Source of the DNA: Azonexus sp.
GTDB lineage: Bacteria > Pseudomonadota > Gammaproteobacteria > Burkholderiales > Rhodocyclaceae
Reading direction: 5' to 3'
DNA length: 64,000 nucleotides
Assembly: GCA_017983755.1 (NCBI GenBank)
Contig: JAGOAU010000001.1
Coordinates: 186,001 to 250,000, forward strand
In this document: in pieces, positions 1 through 8,823 of the stretch
Position numbering within the stretch: the stretch's first letter is position 1
Layout: every line of letters begins with the position of its first letter
Made by a program: the position numbers and the translations under genes
The notes under the pieces: generated by a model
What the model was told of the DNA's origin: nothing
The model's database searches: none
The model's input: only the letters and a program-made list of their open reading frames with translations

Positions 1-369
1 CAGCGCCTCCGAGTCGAAGCGCTCGCTGGGCGCCACGCAACCGGCAATACCATGCGCCATCAGCGCCTTGACCGTGCCCTGCCCGACCGCCGCCGGCAAC
101 AGACCCGCCGGCCACGGGCCACGCGCCAGGATGGCCGGCACGCTGTAGTCGACGGCATTGGGGCTGATGAAAACGGCCAGCGAGTAATCCGCCAGCCGGG
201 CAACGGCAGTTGCCAGCGGCTGCGGGTCGGCAGACGGCCCAATTTCGAGCAAGGGGAAGATCAGTGGCTGGCCACCCTGCGCCGCGATGGCCTCGGCCAG
301 CGGCCCGGCCTGCGCGCGCGGCCGGGTGACGACGATGGTTTTTCCGGCAAGCGGGCCGGCGGCTGTCAT
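1..369 (-). CDS. hemD: Uroporphyrinogen-III synthase, N-terminal part, cut by the window edge
   Basis: This gene would cyclise hydroxymethylbilane to uroporphyrinogen III in haem and sirohaem synthesis. About 123 N-terminal codons are visible; the rest lies left of position 1. The protein begins [20 protein letters not shown], the usual HemD opening (strand, then TRP-x-x-Q), and a later stretch [14 protein letters not shown] matches the HemD F-T/S-S-xNAV region. The ATG overlaps the hemC stop as ATGA (366-369), so translation is probably coupled to hemC. The call rests on these motifs plus the neighbour. Confidence 0.9.
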   Translation of the reverse strand, partial: MTAAGPLAGKTIVVTRPRAQAGPLAEAIAAQGGQPLIFPLLEIGPSADPQPLATAVARLADYSLAVFISPNAVDYSVPAILARGPWPAGLLPAAVGQGTVKALMAHGIAGCVAPSERFDSEAL

Positions 370-1301
370 TGGCAGTGGGCGAGCTTTTCCAGGATGGCGT
401 CGGCGCCTTGCGCGCGCAGGGTTTCGGCCAGCTGGCGGCCAAGCGCCTCGTCGTCGGCGGGGTTACCGCGCAGTTCGCCGGCGACCACCTCCTTGCCGTC
501 GGCGGTGGCGACGAAGCCGCGCAGCCAGAGCTGACCGCCGTCGATGATCGCGTAGCCGCCGAGCGGCACCTGGCAGCTGCCGCCCAGGGCGCGCGAGAAG
601 GCGCGCTCGGCCTTGACGCAGTGGGCAGTTTCGGCGTCATTGAGCGGCGCGACGACGGCGGCCATCGCCGCATCGCCGGCGACCAGCTCGATGCCGAGGG
701 CGCCCTGGCCGGGGGCCGGCAGCGACTGTTCCGCGGTCAACACCGATTTGATGCGGCTTTCCAGGCCGAGGCGGATGAGGCCGGCGGCAGCGAGGATGAT
801 CGCGTCGTAGTCGCCGGCATCGAGCTTGCGCAGGCGCGTATCGAGATTGCCGCGCAGGCTCTTGATGACCAGCTGCGGGTATTTCGCGCGCAGGATGGAT
901 TCGCGGCGCAGGCTGGAGGTGCCGACGACGGCGCCGGCCGGCAGGTCATCCAGCCCGGCGTACTTGTTGGAGACGAAGGCGTCGCGAGGATTTTCGCGGG
1001 CCGAGATGGCAGCCAGCACGAAGCCCTCCGGCATCACCATCGGCACGTCCTTCATCGAATGCACGGCAAGGTGGGCGCGCCCTTCCTCCATCGCCACTTC
1101 GAGTTCCTTGATGAACAGTCCCTTGCCGCCGATTTCGGCGAGCGGGCGGTCGAGAATCTGGTCACCCTTGGTCGTCATGCCTAGAATGACGACTTCCGCC
1201 CCCGGATTCAGGCTGGCCAGACGACCCTGGACATGGACGGCCTGCCACATGGCAAGGCGGGATTCGCGGGAGGCGATGACGATCTTGGAAGGAGCAGACA
1301 T
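366..1301 (-). CDS. hemC: Porphobilinogen deaminase (hydroxymethylbilane synthase)
   Basis: HemC joins four porphobilinogens into hydroxymethylbilane in the cytoplasm. The protein of 311 residues has the usual length. It starts [20 protein letters not shown], with the conserved SRESxLAxWQ motif. HSMKDVP carries the catalytic Asp85, the arginine cluster SLRR is at about 130-133, and GGSCQVPLG carries Cys243, which holds the dipyrromethane cofactor. The reading frame is open further upstream, but the family start and the divergent gene at 1344 favour the ATG at 1301. The next gene on the strand is hemD, with a 4-bp overlap. In relatives algR usually precedes hemC; here a methyltransferase gene diverges from it instead. 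Confidence 0.97.
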   Translation of the reverse strand: MSAPSKIVIASRESRLAMWQAVHVQGRLASLNPGAEVVILGMTTKGDQILDRPLAEIGGKGLFIKELEVAMEEGRAHLAVHSMKDVPMVMPEGFVLAAISARENPRDAFVSNKYAGLDDLPAGAVVGTSSLRRESILRAKYPQLVIKSLRGNLDTRLRKLDAGDYDAIILAAAGLIRLGLESRIKSVLTAEQSLPAPGQGALGIELVAGDAAMAAVVAPLNDAETAHCVKAERAFSRALGGSCQVPLGGYAIIDGGQLWLRGFVATADGKEVVAGELRGNPADDEALGRQLAETLRAQGADAILEKLAHCQ

Positions 1302-1343
1302 GAAGCGGCACGCGGCAAGGGTTTTGAAGGCGGCAATCTTAGC

Positions 1344-1967
1344 ATGAGCGATTCGCCGCCCTCTTCCACCCAGATCAAACCCGACGATCAGCGCCCGGAG
1401 CATCCGGACTTCTGGTGCAAGCGCTTCGGCGAAGGCGTCACGCCCTGGGATGCCGGCAAGGTGCCAGACGCCTTCGCCGAGTTCATCGCCCGCCAGCCGG
1501 CGCCGGTCAATACGCTGATTCCCGGCTGCGGCAGCGCCTGGGAGGCGGTGCATCTCGCCGAACTCGGCTGGCCGGTGACGGCGCTCGACTTCTCGCCGGC
1601 AGCCGTCGCCACGGCCCGGGAAATCCTCGGCACTGCTGCGGTCGACCTCGTCTGCGCCGACTTTTTCACCTTCACGCCCACCGCGCCCTATCCGCTGATC
1701 TATGAACGCGCCTTCCTCTGCGCCCTGCCGCGCAAGCTGTGGGCCGACTGGGGCAGTCGCGTCGCCGAACTGCTGCCGCCCGGCGGCCAGCTCGCCGGCT
1801 TTTTCTTCCTCTGCGAGCAGGCCAAGGGCCCGCCCTTCGGCATCCTGCCTGACCAACTGGATGAATTGCTGGCCCCGAATTTCGCGCGCATCGAGGATGC
1901 TGCGGTCGACGATTCGATCCCGGTATTTTCCGGGCGCGAACGCTGGCAGGTCTGGCGCAGACGATGA
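1344..1967 (+). CDS. TPMT-like class I SAM-dependent methyltransferase
   Basis: The 207-residue protein resembles the thiopurine S-methyltransferase (TPMT) family. It has the FW-x-x-RF-x-EGxTPWD opening at about 23-37 and the SAM-binding motif [19 protein letters not shown], followed by [22 protein letters not shown] stretch is typical of the family. The ATG at 1344 lies 42 bp from the divergent hemC start and replaces an in-frame upstream start that would run into hemC. The stop overlaps the next start as ATGA, so the two methyltransferases are probably cotranslated. The substrate cannot be read from sequence; bacterial members act on thiopurines or on selenium and tellurium compounds. Confidence 0.85.
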   Translation: MSDSPPSSTQIKPDDQRPEHPDFWCKRFGEGVTPWDAGKVPDAFAEFIARQPAPVNTLIPGCGSAWEAVHLAELGWPVTALDFSPAAVATAREILGTAAVDLVCADFFTFTPTAPYPLIYERAFLCALPRKLWADWGSRVAELLPPGGQLAGFFFLCEQAKGPPFGILPDQLDELLAPNFARIEDAAVDDSIPVFSGRERWQVWRRR

Positions 1968-2884
1968 CCATCACCGCCTTCCAGGCGCTGGCCTGCCCGC
2001 TGGATGGCGCGCCCCTGCAGCACGGCGGTTCCGCCTGGCGCTGTGCCGCCGGCCACAGCTTCGATGTCGCCGGCCAGGGCTATATCCACCTTTTGCCGGT
2101 GCAGCAGAAGCGCTCGCGCGATCCCGGCGACAGCAAGGAAATGGTCGCCGCCCGCCGGCGCTTTCTCGAAGCCGGCCACTACCGGCCAATCGCCGCGGCC
2201 GTCGCCCGGGCAGTGCTCGCCGACCTGCCGCCCGACGCCACGGCCGCCTGCCTCGACGCCGGCTGCGGCGAGGGCTACTACCTGCGCCAGTTAGCCGCAG
2301 CCGCCGGCGACGGACAAACGCTGGCGCTGCTCGGGCTGGACATCTCCAAATGGGCGGTGCTGTCGGCCGCGAAACAGGACCGGCGCCCTGGCTGGGTGGT
2401 CGGCAGCAACGCCAACCTGCCGGTGCTGCCGGGCACGCTCGACCGGGTGCTGTGCATGTTCGGCTTCCCCGTCTACGGCGAATTCGCGCGTGTGCTCAAG
2501 GCGGGCGGCCAGTTGCTGCAGGTCGATGCCGGCCCGGACCACCTGCGCGAACTGCGCGAAATCATCTACCCCGCGCTGAAGCCGGAACGCACTGCCGCAA
2601 GGCCGGTGCCGGAAGGCTTCAGCCCGCTGCCTGGCGACACCGTCCGCTATGACCTGAAACTCGCCTGCCCCGAACAGATCGCCGACCTGCTGACCATGAC
2701 CCCGCACCTCTACCGCGCCAGCGCCGAGGGCCGCGCCCGGGCCGCCGCATTGACTTCGCTGGCGGTGACGGTTGATGTGCGCCTGACGCGATTTGGACGG
2801 AAAAGCCAGGCGCCAGAGGAAATTGCAATCGCGAATGACCTGCCACATACTCGCAGCGGCAAAGCCATGCGTCATCTGCCATAA
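1964..2884 (+). CDS. rlmA: 23S rRNA (guanine-N1)-methyltransferase, RlmA family
   Basis: RlmA methylates N1 of G745 in 23S rRNA. The 306-residue protein shows the family's N-terminal zinc-ribbon region (C11 to H31), the signature [18 protein letters not shown] at about 45-62, FLEAGHY, and the SAM-binding loop [10 protein letters not shown]. The classic zinc ligands are Cys-x2-Cys...Cys-x3-His. Here the second Cys is replaced by Asp14 (C11-P-L-D14 ... C27-x3-H31), so zinc binding may be altered. About 30 residues after position 275 have no family counterpart I recognise. The gene overlaps the preceding methyltransferase by 4 bp. Confidence 0.88.
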   Translation: MTITAFQALACPLDGAPLQHGGSAWRCAAGHSFDVAGQGYIHLLPVQQKRSRDPGDSKEMVAARRRFLEAGHYRPIAAAVARAVLADLPPDATAACLDAGCGEGYYLRQLAAAAGDGQTLALLGLDISKWAVLSAAKQDRRPGWVVGSNANLPVLPGTLDRVLCMFGFPVYGEFARVLKAGGQLLQVDAGPDHLRELREIIYPALKPERTAARPVPEGFSPLPGDTVRYDLKLACPEQIADLLTMTPHLYRASAEGRARAAALTSLAVTVDVRLTRFGRKSQAPEEIAIANDLPHTRSGKAMRHLP

Positions 2885-2943
2885 GCCCTGGCGCCCGGCC
2901 TGCCCGCAAACAAGAATTCGCCAATGGAATGACGAGAGGGAAG

Positions 2944-3210
2944 ATGAATCCGGACCACGAGCAGATCCGCACCGAAGTGCTGGAAATTCTGGGCACCCTG
3001 GCACCCGGAATGAAACTCGCCCGAATCAACCCCGAAAAGCCCCTGCGTGCGCAGATCGACCTGGACTCCATGGACTGGCTGAACGTACTGGTCGCCATCC
3101 ATGAAAGGATGCGCGTAAACATTCCCGAATCGGACTACGGCAAGCTGCAGACGCTGGATGGAATCGTCGCCTATCTGGCACCCAAGGTAGCCGCAGCGTC
3201 ACCGGACTGA
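2944..3210 (+). CDS. Stand-alone acyl carrier protein
   Basis: The 88-residue acidic helical protein has the phosphopantetheine attachment motif IDLDSMDWLN, with Ser42 as the expected attachment site. The ATG at 2944 is preceded by GAGAGGGAAG, a good ribosome-binding site, and removes five codons from the longest frame. No fatty acid synthase gene adjoins it, so it is probably a specialised carrier rather than AcpP. It lies 5 bp before a GNAT acetyltransferase gene and the two are probably cotranscribed. The acyl cargo and partner enzyme are unknown. Confidence 0.85.
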   Translation: MNPDHEQIRTEVLEILGTLAPGMKLARINPEKPLRAQIDLDSMDWLNVLVAIHERMRVNIPESDYGKLQTLDGIVAYLAPKVAAASPD

Positions 3211-3215
3211 TCTTC

Positions 3216-3743
3216 GTGAGCGACTATCCCTCCGACCTCGCTCGCACCCGTTATCTGTTTGATGGCAGCCAGGTCACGATCCGCCCGATACGGCGAGAGG
3301 ACGCGGCCATGGAGCAGGAGTTCGTCAAGCATCTGTCGCCGGACTCACGCTACAAGCGCTTCATGTCCACCTTGCAAGAACTGCCCCCCGGCAAGCTGAA
3401 GTACCTCACCGAGATCGACTATGTGCGGCACCTGGCCCTGGTGGCGGTGATACAGCGCGACGGGCAGGATCTGGAGATCGGCGTCGCGCGCTACGTTGCC
3501 AACCCCTCGGGCAACAGCTGCGAATTTGCCGTGGCCATCGACGATGCGTGGCAAGGCAGCGGCGTCGCCGGCATCCTCATGCTGGCGCTGATCGATGCAG
3601 CGAAGGCGCGCGGCATGGCGACGATGGAGGGATTCATCCTTGCTTCCAACGACAAGATGCTCAAATTCGCACGACAACTCGGATTCACGCTGCACCGGGA
3701 CGCGGACGACCCCGGCATGTTCCATGCTGAGCGACCCCTGTAA
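3216..3743 (+). CDS. GNAT-family N-acetyltransferase, Pat-like domain
   Basis: The 175-residue protein is a single GNAT domain. It resembles the acetyltransferase module at the C-terminus of Pat/YfiQ protein lysine acetyltransferases: VTIRPIRREDAAMEQEFVKH near the start, then SPDSRYKRFM, and the acetyl-CoA loop DAWQGSGVAG at about 109-118. It lacks the long NDP-forming acyl-CoA synthetase-like part of full Pat. The start is GTG at 3216, 5 bp after the acyl carrier protein stop. Whether it acylates proteins or a small molecule, perhaps using the carrier protein, is not decidable from sequence. Confidence 0.85.
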   Translation: MSDYPSDLARTRYLFDGSQVTIRPIRREDAAMEQEFVKHLSPDSRYKRFMSTLQELPPGKLKYLTEIDYVRHLALVAVIQRDGQDLEIGVARYVANPSGNSCEFAVAIDDAWQGSGVAGILMLALIDAAKARGMATMEGFILASNDKMLKFARQLGFTLHRDADDPGMFHAERPL

Positions 3744-4259
3744 TGGGCACCTCAAAGAGACCCGAGCCGGGGCGATCGATCGCACTACCACGACCCCAAT
3801 CCCATACGTAAAGTTTTCAAGCGTTCCATCGGTAACCAGTCGGCCATCAGCCAGCTCTTCGGCCTTAATTGCCGTACAGACCTCGCCGGATGAGCGACAG
3901 GTGTCCAGCAGTCAGCGAACCCTCAGGCTCTCGCGGCAGCGAAGGTCAGCTTTTCTGGCTGGCGAACTCGAACTCCCGACCCTTTGCAGACTGTCGCGGC
4001 GTCAGGGATTCAGCGGCGGGTATCCGACTTGAGCGGTCACAGCGGACGACTGTCCGCGGACAATTGCTCGGCCTGAACGGTCATTCATGTATCGCCAAAT
4101 GAGCGACCGCAATGAACAGCACACCTTTTATTGGCTGGCTGTAGCTCAACCTGACAGAATTAGGCTACACGACGAAAATCAGCTATTCGGGAAGCACGAA
4201 CCAAAGCCATTGGCTTGTCGCCTTTTGGCTTATTATGCTTCCCGAAACAGGCTCGCCTT
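3744..4259. other. 516-bp intergenic stretch, no convincing gene
   Basis: Several overlapping open frames exist here but none has a credible ribosome-binding site, family motif or compositional bias, so I call no gene. The stretch is less GC-rich than its flanks and contains a perfect 12-bp palindrome (4051-4062, TGTCCGCGGACA) and the inverted repeat listed separately. It separates the housekeeping genes from the left end of the metal-resistance island and may hold decayed sequence. Confidence 0.5.
4185..4246. repeat. Inverted repeat downstream of the efflux operon
   Basis: TTCGGGAAGCA at 4186-4196 pairs perfectly with TGCTTCCCGAA at 4236-4246. The enclosed 39 bases hold a second small hairpin, AAGCCA-T-TGGCTT. 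The structure starts about 14 bp beyond the stop of the last leftward gene of the efflux operon (4260), so it could end that transcript. No clear T run follows on the minus strand, so a terminator role is only possible. Confidence 0.5.
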
Positions 4260-4643
4260 CTACTTCAACACGAAGCGAACCGTTGCCAGGGCTTTGCCCG
4301 GGACGGATACGAAGGCCACAATCTTGCTGTTGGCCAGTTTGAAACTGCCTGTGGCCTCCAGTTGCTGGCCGGCCGGTTTCAACTCGACTTCCTGCTTGTC
4401 GGCGCCGATGAGGATGGTCAGTTTGGCGTTGGACTTCGAGACATCCACCGGCTTGCCATGATCGCGCAAATGCAACTGAATCAAATCCGGCTTGGCAACC
4501 AGTTCGTAATCCATATCCTTGACCTCGCTGACGACACCACCGTGGCGCGGCTGGTGGGCGTGGCCGTGCTCGTGGCCACCGGCGGCGAAGGCAAGGCCGG
4601 ACATGGAGAAGGTAAAAGCGGCGAGAAGATGAATCGGTTTCAT
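4260..4643 (-). CDS. His-rich periplasmic protein, last gene of the RND operon
   Basis: The 127-residue product has a signal peptide (MKPIHLLAAFTFSMSGLAFA) and then a His-rich segment HEHGHAHQPRHGG, followed by an about 85-residue beta-rich domain. I do not recognise a named family. Similar small exported proteins follow czc/cus-type RND genes, which suggests periplasmic metal binding or delivery to the efflux complex. The ATG at 4643 was chosen because it begins the signal peptide; a longer frame overlaps the end of the RND gene. It starts 25 bp after that gene. Confidence 0.8.
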   Translation of the reverse strand: MKPIHLLAAFTFSMSGLAFAAGGHEHGHAHQPRHGGVVSEVKDMDYELVAKPDLIQLHLRDHGKPVDVSKSNAKLTILIGADKQEVELKPAGQQLEATGSFKLANSKIVAFVSVPGKALATVRFVLK

Positions 4644-4668
4644 GGGTTTTCCTTTTGTGAAATAAAAA

Positions 4669-7600
4669 TCAAAGCGCGCCGGCATCGCGGTCGGCCATCA
4701 GGCGTTCCACGTCCTTACGACCAAACAGCCAGAACATGGCGGGCGTCAGGAAGGTGTCGAGCAGGGTTGAACTGATTAACCCAGAGAAAATGACCACCGC
4801 GACTGGATGCAGGATTTCCGTGCCCGGCCGCTCGGCCTCGAACAACAATGGCGCCAGTGCGAAGGCCGTCACCAGCGCCGTCATCAAGACAGGAGAAAGA
4901 CGTTCCAGCGAGCCGCGCAGGATCATTTTCTGATCGAAATTCTCGCCTTCCATGCGCATCAGGTTGATGTAGTGGCTGACCTTGAGAATGCCGTTGCGTA
5001 CCGAAATGCCGGCCAGCGTGATGAAGCCGACCAGCGCGGCGACCGACAGCGGTTGCCCGGAAAGCCACAAGCCGAGGACTGCGCCGACCAGTGCCAGCGG
5101 AATGTTGGCCATGATCAGCGCCGACAGGACGACCGATTTGTAGCGGCTGAAGAGCACCACGAACATCAGCACCAGCGAGACGATGGAGAGCAGACCAACC
5201 AGCCGCGAAGCCTCTTCCTGCGCCTGGAACTGGCCGCCCAGGGTGATGAAGTAGCCTTCAGGCAGTTTGCTTTCGCCGACGACCTTACGGATGTCCTCGA
5301 CAATCTCGGACAGTGCCCGACCTTGCGCGTTGGCCGAAAGCACGATGCGCCGCTTGCCGTCGTCGCGGCTGACCTGGTTCGGTCCGTCACTGTCCTCGAT
5401 GGTGGCGATTTTTGACAAGGGTATCGGGCCGCCGGGTGTCTCCAGCAATATCTGCCCCAGCCCTTGCAGCGAGCGCGCCGGCTCCGGCAGGCGCACGACC
5501 AGCGCAAATCGCCGGCTGCCCTCGACCACCTGCGTCACCTTCTCGCCCTCGACCAGGCTTTGCAGCGTCGCCAGAATCTGCGGCGTCGGCACGCCATATT
5601 GCGCGGCTGCCGCGTAGTCGATGCGGACCTTGATCTGCGGCGCCAGCACCTGCTTCTCGATTTCCAGATCGGCAATGCCGGGAATGCCGGCCAGCCTGCC
5701 GCGCAACAGATCGGCTTGGCCGCGCAGCGTGTCGAGATCGTCGCCAAAAATCTTGATGGCGATCTGCGAGCGCACACCGGAGAGCATGTGGTCGATACGG
5801 TGCGAGATGGGTTGGCCAATGGCTATCGCTGCCGGCAGGTTGATCAGGCGGGCGCGAATGTCGGCCGAAATCTCGTCCATTGAACGTGTCATTTCGGACG
5901 CCGGCTTCAGGCCGACATCCAGTTCGCTGACGTGAACACCTTCGGCATGCTCGTCGAGTTCCGCCCGGCCACTGCGTCGCCCGACGTGCACCACTTCCGG
6001 CACCGCCTTGACCAGCACCTCAGCCTGTTGCGCCAAGGCCGACGACTCGGCCAGCGTGACGCCGGGGTTGAGGCGCATCCCGATCAGCAGCGTTCCCTCA
6101 TTGAAGGGCGGCAGGAAGGTCTTGGGGAAGAAGGGCACAGCGACCGCTGCCACCAAAATGGCGATAGCACCGGCCGCCAATGCCGCTTTAGGCCGGTTGA
6201 GCACCGCCTGCAAACTGCGGCCATAGCTGGCTTTCAGCCAGGCCAGCAGTTTCGTATCGCCATGATCGAGCGACTTCATGCTTGGCAACAGGTAGAAAGA
6301 GAGCACCGGCGTCACCGTCACCGACACCACCAGCGAAGCCAGCGTCGAGACGATAAAGGCAATGCCGAGCGGCACGAACAAGCGCCCTTCCATACCGGGC
6401 AGCGCGAACAGTGGCAGGAAAACCAGCACGATGATGATGGTTGCATAGAGGATGGCCGACCGCACCTCCATCGTCGCATGGGCGACCAGTTCAATCGGGT
6501 GCATCCGGTGATCGTGATGCTTGGCCCGATCTTCCTTCAGGCGTCGCAGGACGTTTTCGACGCCGACCACGGCGTCATCGACCAAGCCACCGATGGCGAT
6601 GGCCAGGCCACCCAGCGTCATGGTGTTGATCGACAGGCCGAAATAGTCGAAGACCAGCGCCGTCATGAAAATCGACACCGGTATCGCAGTCAGCGCGATC
6701 ACCGTTGGGCGCAAGGTGCCCAGGAAGAAGAACAGGATGACCGCGACGAAGACCGATGCCCCGATCAGCTTGCCTTGCAGCGTGCTGATCGACGATTCGA
6801 TGAAACTGGCCTGACGGAACGTCACCTTGGGTGCCTCCATGCCGGCCGGCAGCGATTTCTTCAGGTCTTCCAGCGCGGCCTCGATGCTCCGAGTCAAATG
6901 GATGGTGTCCGCCGTTGGCTGCTTCTGGATGCCCAGAATCACCGCCGGTTTGCCCTCGAAACCCGCGTCACCCCGCTTGATGGCAGGTGCGAAGGTCACG
7001 TCGGCGATTTGCCGCAATAAAACAGGTTGACCGTGACGGGCCGTCAGCGCCAGGTTCTTCAGGTCGTCGAGGCGCGACGTGCGGCCGAGATGGCGAATCA
7101 GGTACTCGCGGCCGTTGAGTTCAAGGAAACCGCCCGAGGTGTTGGCCGAGTAGCCCTTGAGCGCCCCGGTCAACTGCTCGTGCGAGATGCCCAGTTCGGC
7201 CATCCGGGTCGTGTTCGGCTGCACCTGGAACTGGCGCACCTCGCCGCCGATGGGGATGACCTGCGCCACGCCGGCGATGGCCATCAGCCGCGGACGCAGC
7301 ACCCAGTCGGCGTATTCGCGCACCTGCATCGGCGAAATCTTCGCCGTGTCGATGGGAATCGCGATCTGCATGATTTCGCCCATGATCGAGCTGATCGGCC
7401 CCATGCGCGGCGTGACGCCGGTCGGCAGCCCTTCCTCCATCGAAGAAAGACGTTCCGACACCATCTGCCGCGCCCGGAAAATCTCCGTTTTCCAGTTGAA
7501 GGTGACATAAATGAAAGAGAGGCCGGCACTGGATACCGAACGCACGCTTTCCACACCGGGCAAACCGTTCATGGTTGTTTCGAGCGGGAAGGTGATCAGT

Positions 7601-7788
7601 TGCTCTACTTCCTCGGCAGCCATGCCGCCGGATTCGGTCATGATCGTGACCGTCGGTTTGTTGAGATCCGGAAACACATCCACCGGTGTGCGCGAGAGCG
7701 TGAACGCCCCATAAGCCATCAGCACCAGGCTGGCGATGATGACCAGCAGGCGGTTGGCCAGGCTGTTGTCGAGAAGCCACTTGAACAT
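4669..7788 (-). CDS. czcA: Heavy-metal efflux RND permease, CzcA/CusA family
   Basis: This is the inner-membrane proton-driven pump of a tripartite heavy-metal exporter. The 1039 residues match the family length. It starts MFKWLLDNSLANRLLVIIAS and shows PVDVFPDLNKP, typical of heavy-metal RND pumps. The TM4 motif reads LAIAIGGLVDDAVVGVENVL, with Asp404, Asp405 and Glu411. The Asp that opens this motif in CzcA (D402) is Ala398 here, as in CusA, so the sequence does not settle divalent (Zn/Co/Cd) versus monovalent (Cu/Ag) substrate. The CzcI-type gene upstream favours Czc. It lies 12 bp after the adaptor gene and is followed by the His-rich protein gene. Confidence 0.93.
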   Translation of the reverse strand: MFKWLLDNSLANRLLVIIASLVLMAYGAFTLSRTPVDVFPDLNKPTVTIMTESGGMAAEEVEQLITFPLETTMNGLPGVESVRSVSSAGLSFIYVTFNWKTEIFRARQMVSERLSSMEEGLPTGVTPRMGPISSIMGEIMQIAIPIDTAKISPMQVREYADWVLRPRLMAIAGVAQVIPIGGEVRQFQVQPNTTRMAELGISHEQLTGALKGYSANTSGGFLELNGREYLIRHLGRTSRLDDLKNLALTARHGQPVLLRQIADVTFAPAIKRGDAGFEGKPAVILGIQKQPTADTIHLTRSIEAALEDLKKSLPAGMEAPKVTFRQASFIESSISTLQGKLIGASVFVAVILFFFLGTLRPTVIALTAIPVSIFMTALVFDYFGLSINTMTLGGLAIAIGGLVDDAVVGVENVLRRLKEDRAKHHDHRMHPIELVAHATMEVRSAILYATIIIVLVFLPLFALPGMEGRLFVPLGIAFIVSTLASLVVSVTVTPVLSFYLLPSMKSLDHGDTKLLAWLKASYGRSLQAVLNRPKAALAAGAIAILVAAVAVPFFPKTFLPPFNEGTLLIGMRLNPGVTLAESSALAQQAEVLVKAVPEVVHVGRRSGRAELDEHAEGVHVSELDVGLKPASEMTRSMDEISADIRARLINLPAAIAIGQPISHRIDHMLSGVRSQIAIKIFGDDLDTLRGQADLLRGRLAGIPGIADLEIEKQVLAPQIKVRIDYAAAAQYGVPTPQILATLQSLVEGEKVTQVVEGSRRFALVVRLPEPARSLQGLGQILLETPGGPIPLSKIATIEDSDGPNQVSRDDGKRRIVLSANAQGRALSEIVEDIRKVVGESKLPEGYFITLGGQFQAQEEASRLVGLLSIVSLVLMFVVLFSRYKSVVLSALIMANIPLALVGAVLGLWLSGQPLSVAALVGFITLAGISVRNGILKVSHYINLMRMEGENFDQKMILRGSLERLSPVLMTALVTAFALAPLLFEAERPGTEILHPVAVVIFSGLISSTLLDTFLTPAMFWLFGRKDVERLMADRDAGAL

Positions 7789-7800
7789 GATTGGCCCCGC

Positions 7801-8823
7801 TTAGCGTATCTGGTTGATCAGGGTCGCTGCGCGGACGGCAACCCGATCCCCGGTTTTCAATCCGCTGGTCACCGCCACGTGGGTGCCGTCCAACGGCTCG
7901 GCGGTTACCGTGCGCGGCTCAAAGCGTTCCGGCGCGGTCTTGATCCAGACGATGCTCTGATTCGCAGGATTCTTCATAAGCGCCGCCATCGGCACGCGGA
8001 TGCCCGGCACCGTGCTGCGCGTCTGTACGAAGACCCGAACCGGCTGGCCGACGGCCAATGCCGCCAAAGCGCTTCCCTCGCCCCGAAAGGTCAATGGCAG
8101 GGCCTGCTCGCGCAGGCTCCGGGCAACACCGACCAGGCGTAGCGGCAACTTCTGCTCGCCGACGGCAACAAAAGCCCCGGCCACATCGTTGGCGATGGCC
8201 ATGTCGAAAGCCAGCGCCTCGATCAGCAGGCGCTCCGGATTGACGATCTCGAACAGGATTTCGCGGGCTTCGAGCACCTGACCGGAAACGACGTTGGCCG
8301 AGGCGATAACGCCGCTGACCGGTGCCACCAGTTGTTCATTGGCAACGGCGGCTTCCGCTTCCTCAATGACCTTGCGCGGCACGGTGTCGGCCAGTTCGCG
8401 CAGGCGGCGCACACGGCTCTCGGCCAGCGAACGACTGTTGCCGCCGACTTCCGGCGTCACGTAAGCCAGCACCTCGCCCTTCTTGACCTGCTGGCCAGGC
8501 AGCGGCAGGCCGCGTGGCCCCGGTGTGACCCGGCCGGCGACGATGGCCTGCACCTTGCCGCCGGCATTCGGGTCCATGACCACCTTGCCGGCCAGTTCAT
8601 GGGTACGGGGCAGTTCGCCAGGTTCAACCAGCAGGGTACGCACGCCGATCTGGCGTTGCGCCGGTTTGGGCAGGAAGACGCTGCCGTCCGGCTGGCGTTT
8701 GGGGCCATTGCCGCTGGCCGCGGGCGGGGCGTCACCATGGTCATGGCCGTCGCCGGCCAGAGCCAACGTTGAGGAAAACAAGAAGGAAAGACAAAGGACG
8801 CTTAATAACAGACGGGGCTTCAT
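7801..8823 (-). CDS. czcB: RND efflux periplasmic adaptor (membrane fusion protein) with His-rich N-terminus
   Basis: This is the periplasmic adaptor linking the RND pump to the outer-membrane channel. The 340-residue protein has a signal peptide ending LALA, then GDGHDHGDAPPAA, a likely metal-binding tag. The lipoyl/barrel-sandwich halves follow: KVQAIVAGRVTPGP, with LPGQQVKKGEVLAYV, and VAPVSGVIASANVVSGQVL. A short helical hairpin separates them. Beta-barrel and membrane-proximal domains follow to the end (LKTGDRVAVRAATLINQ). Its start overlaps the upstream gene by 4 bp, and the pump gene begins 12 bp downstream. Confidence 0.92.
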   Translation of the reverse strand: MKPRLLLSVLCLSFLFSSTLALAGDGHDHGDAPPAASGNGPKRQPDGSVFLPKPAQRQIGVRTLLVEPGELPRTHELAGKVVMDPNAGGKVQAIVAGRVTPGPRGLPLPGQQVKKGEVLAYVTPEVGGNSRSLAESRVRRLRELADTVPRKVIEEAEAAVANEQLVAPVSGVIASANVVSGQVLEAREILFEIVNPERLLIEALAFDMAIANDVAGAFVAVGEQKLPLRLVGVARSLREQALPLTFRGEGSALAALAVGQPVRVFVQTRSTVPGIRVPMAALMKNPANQSIVWIKTAPERFEPRTVTAEPLDGTHVAVTSGLKTGDRVAVRAATLINQIR

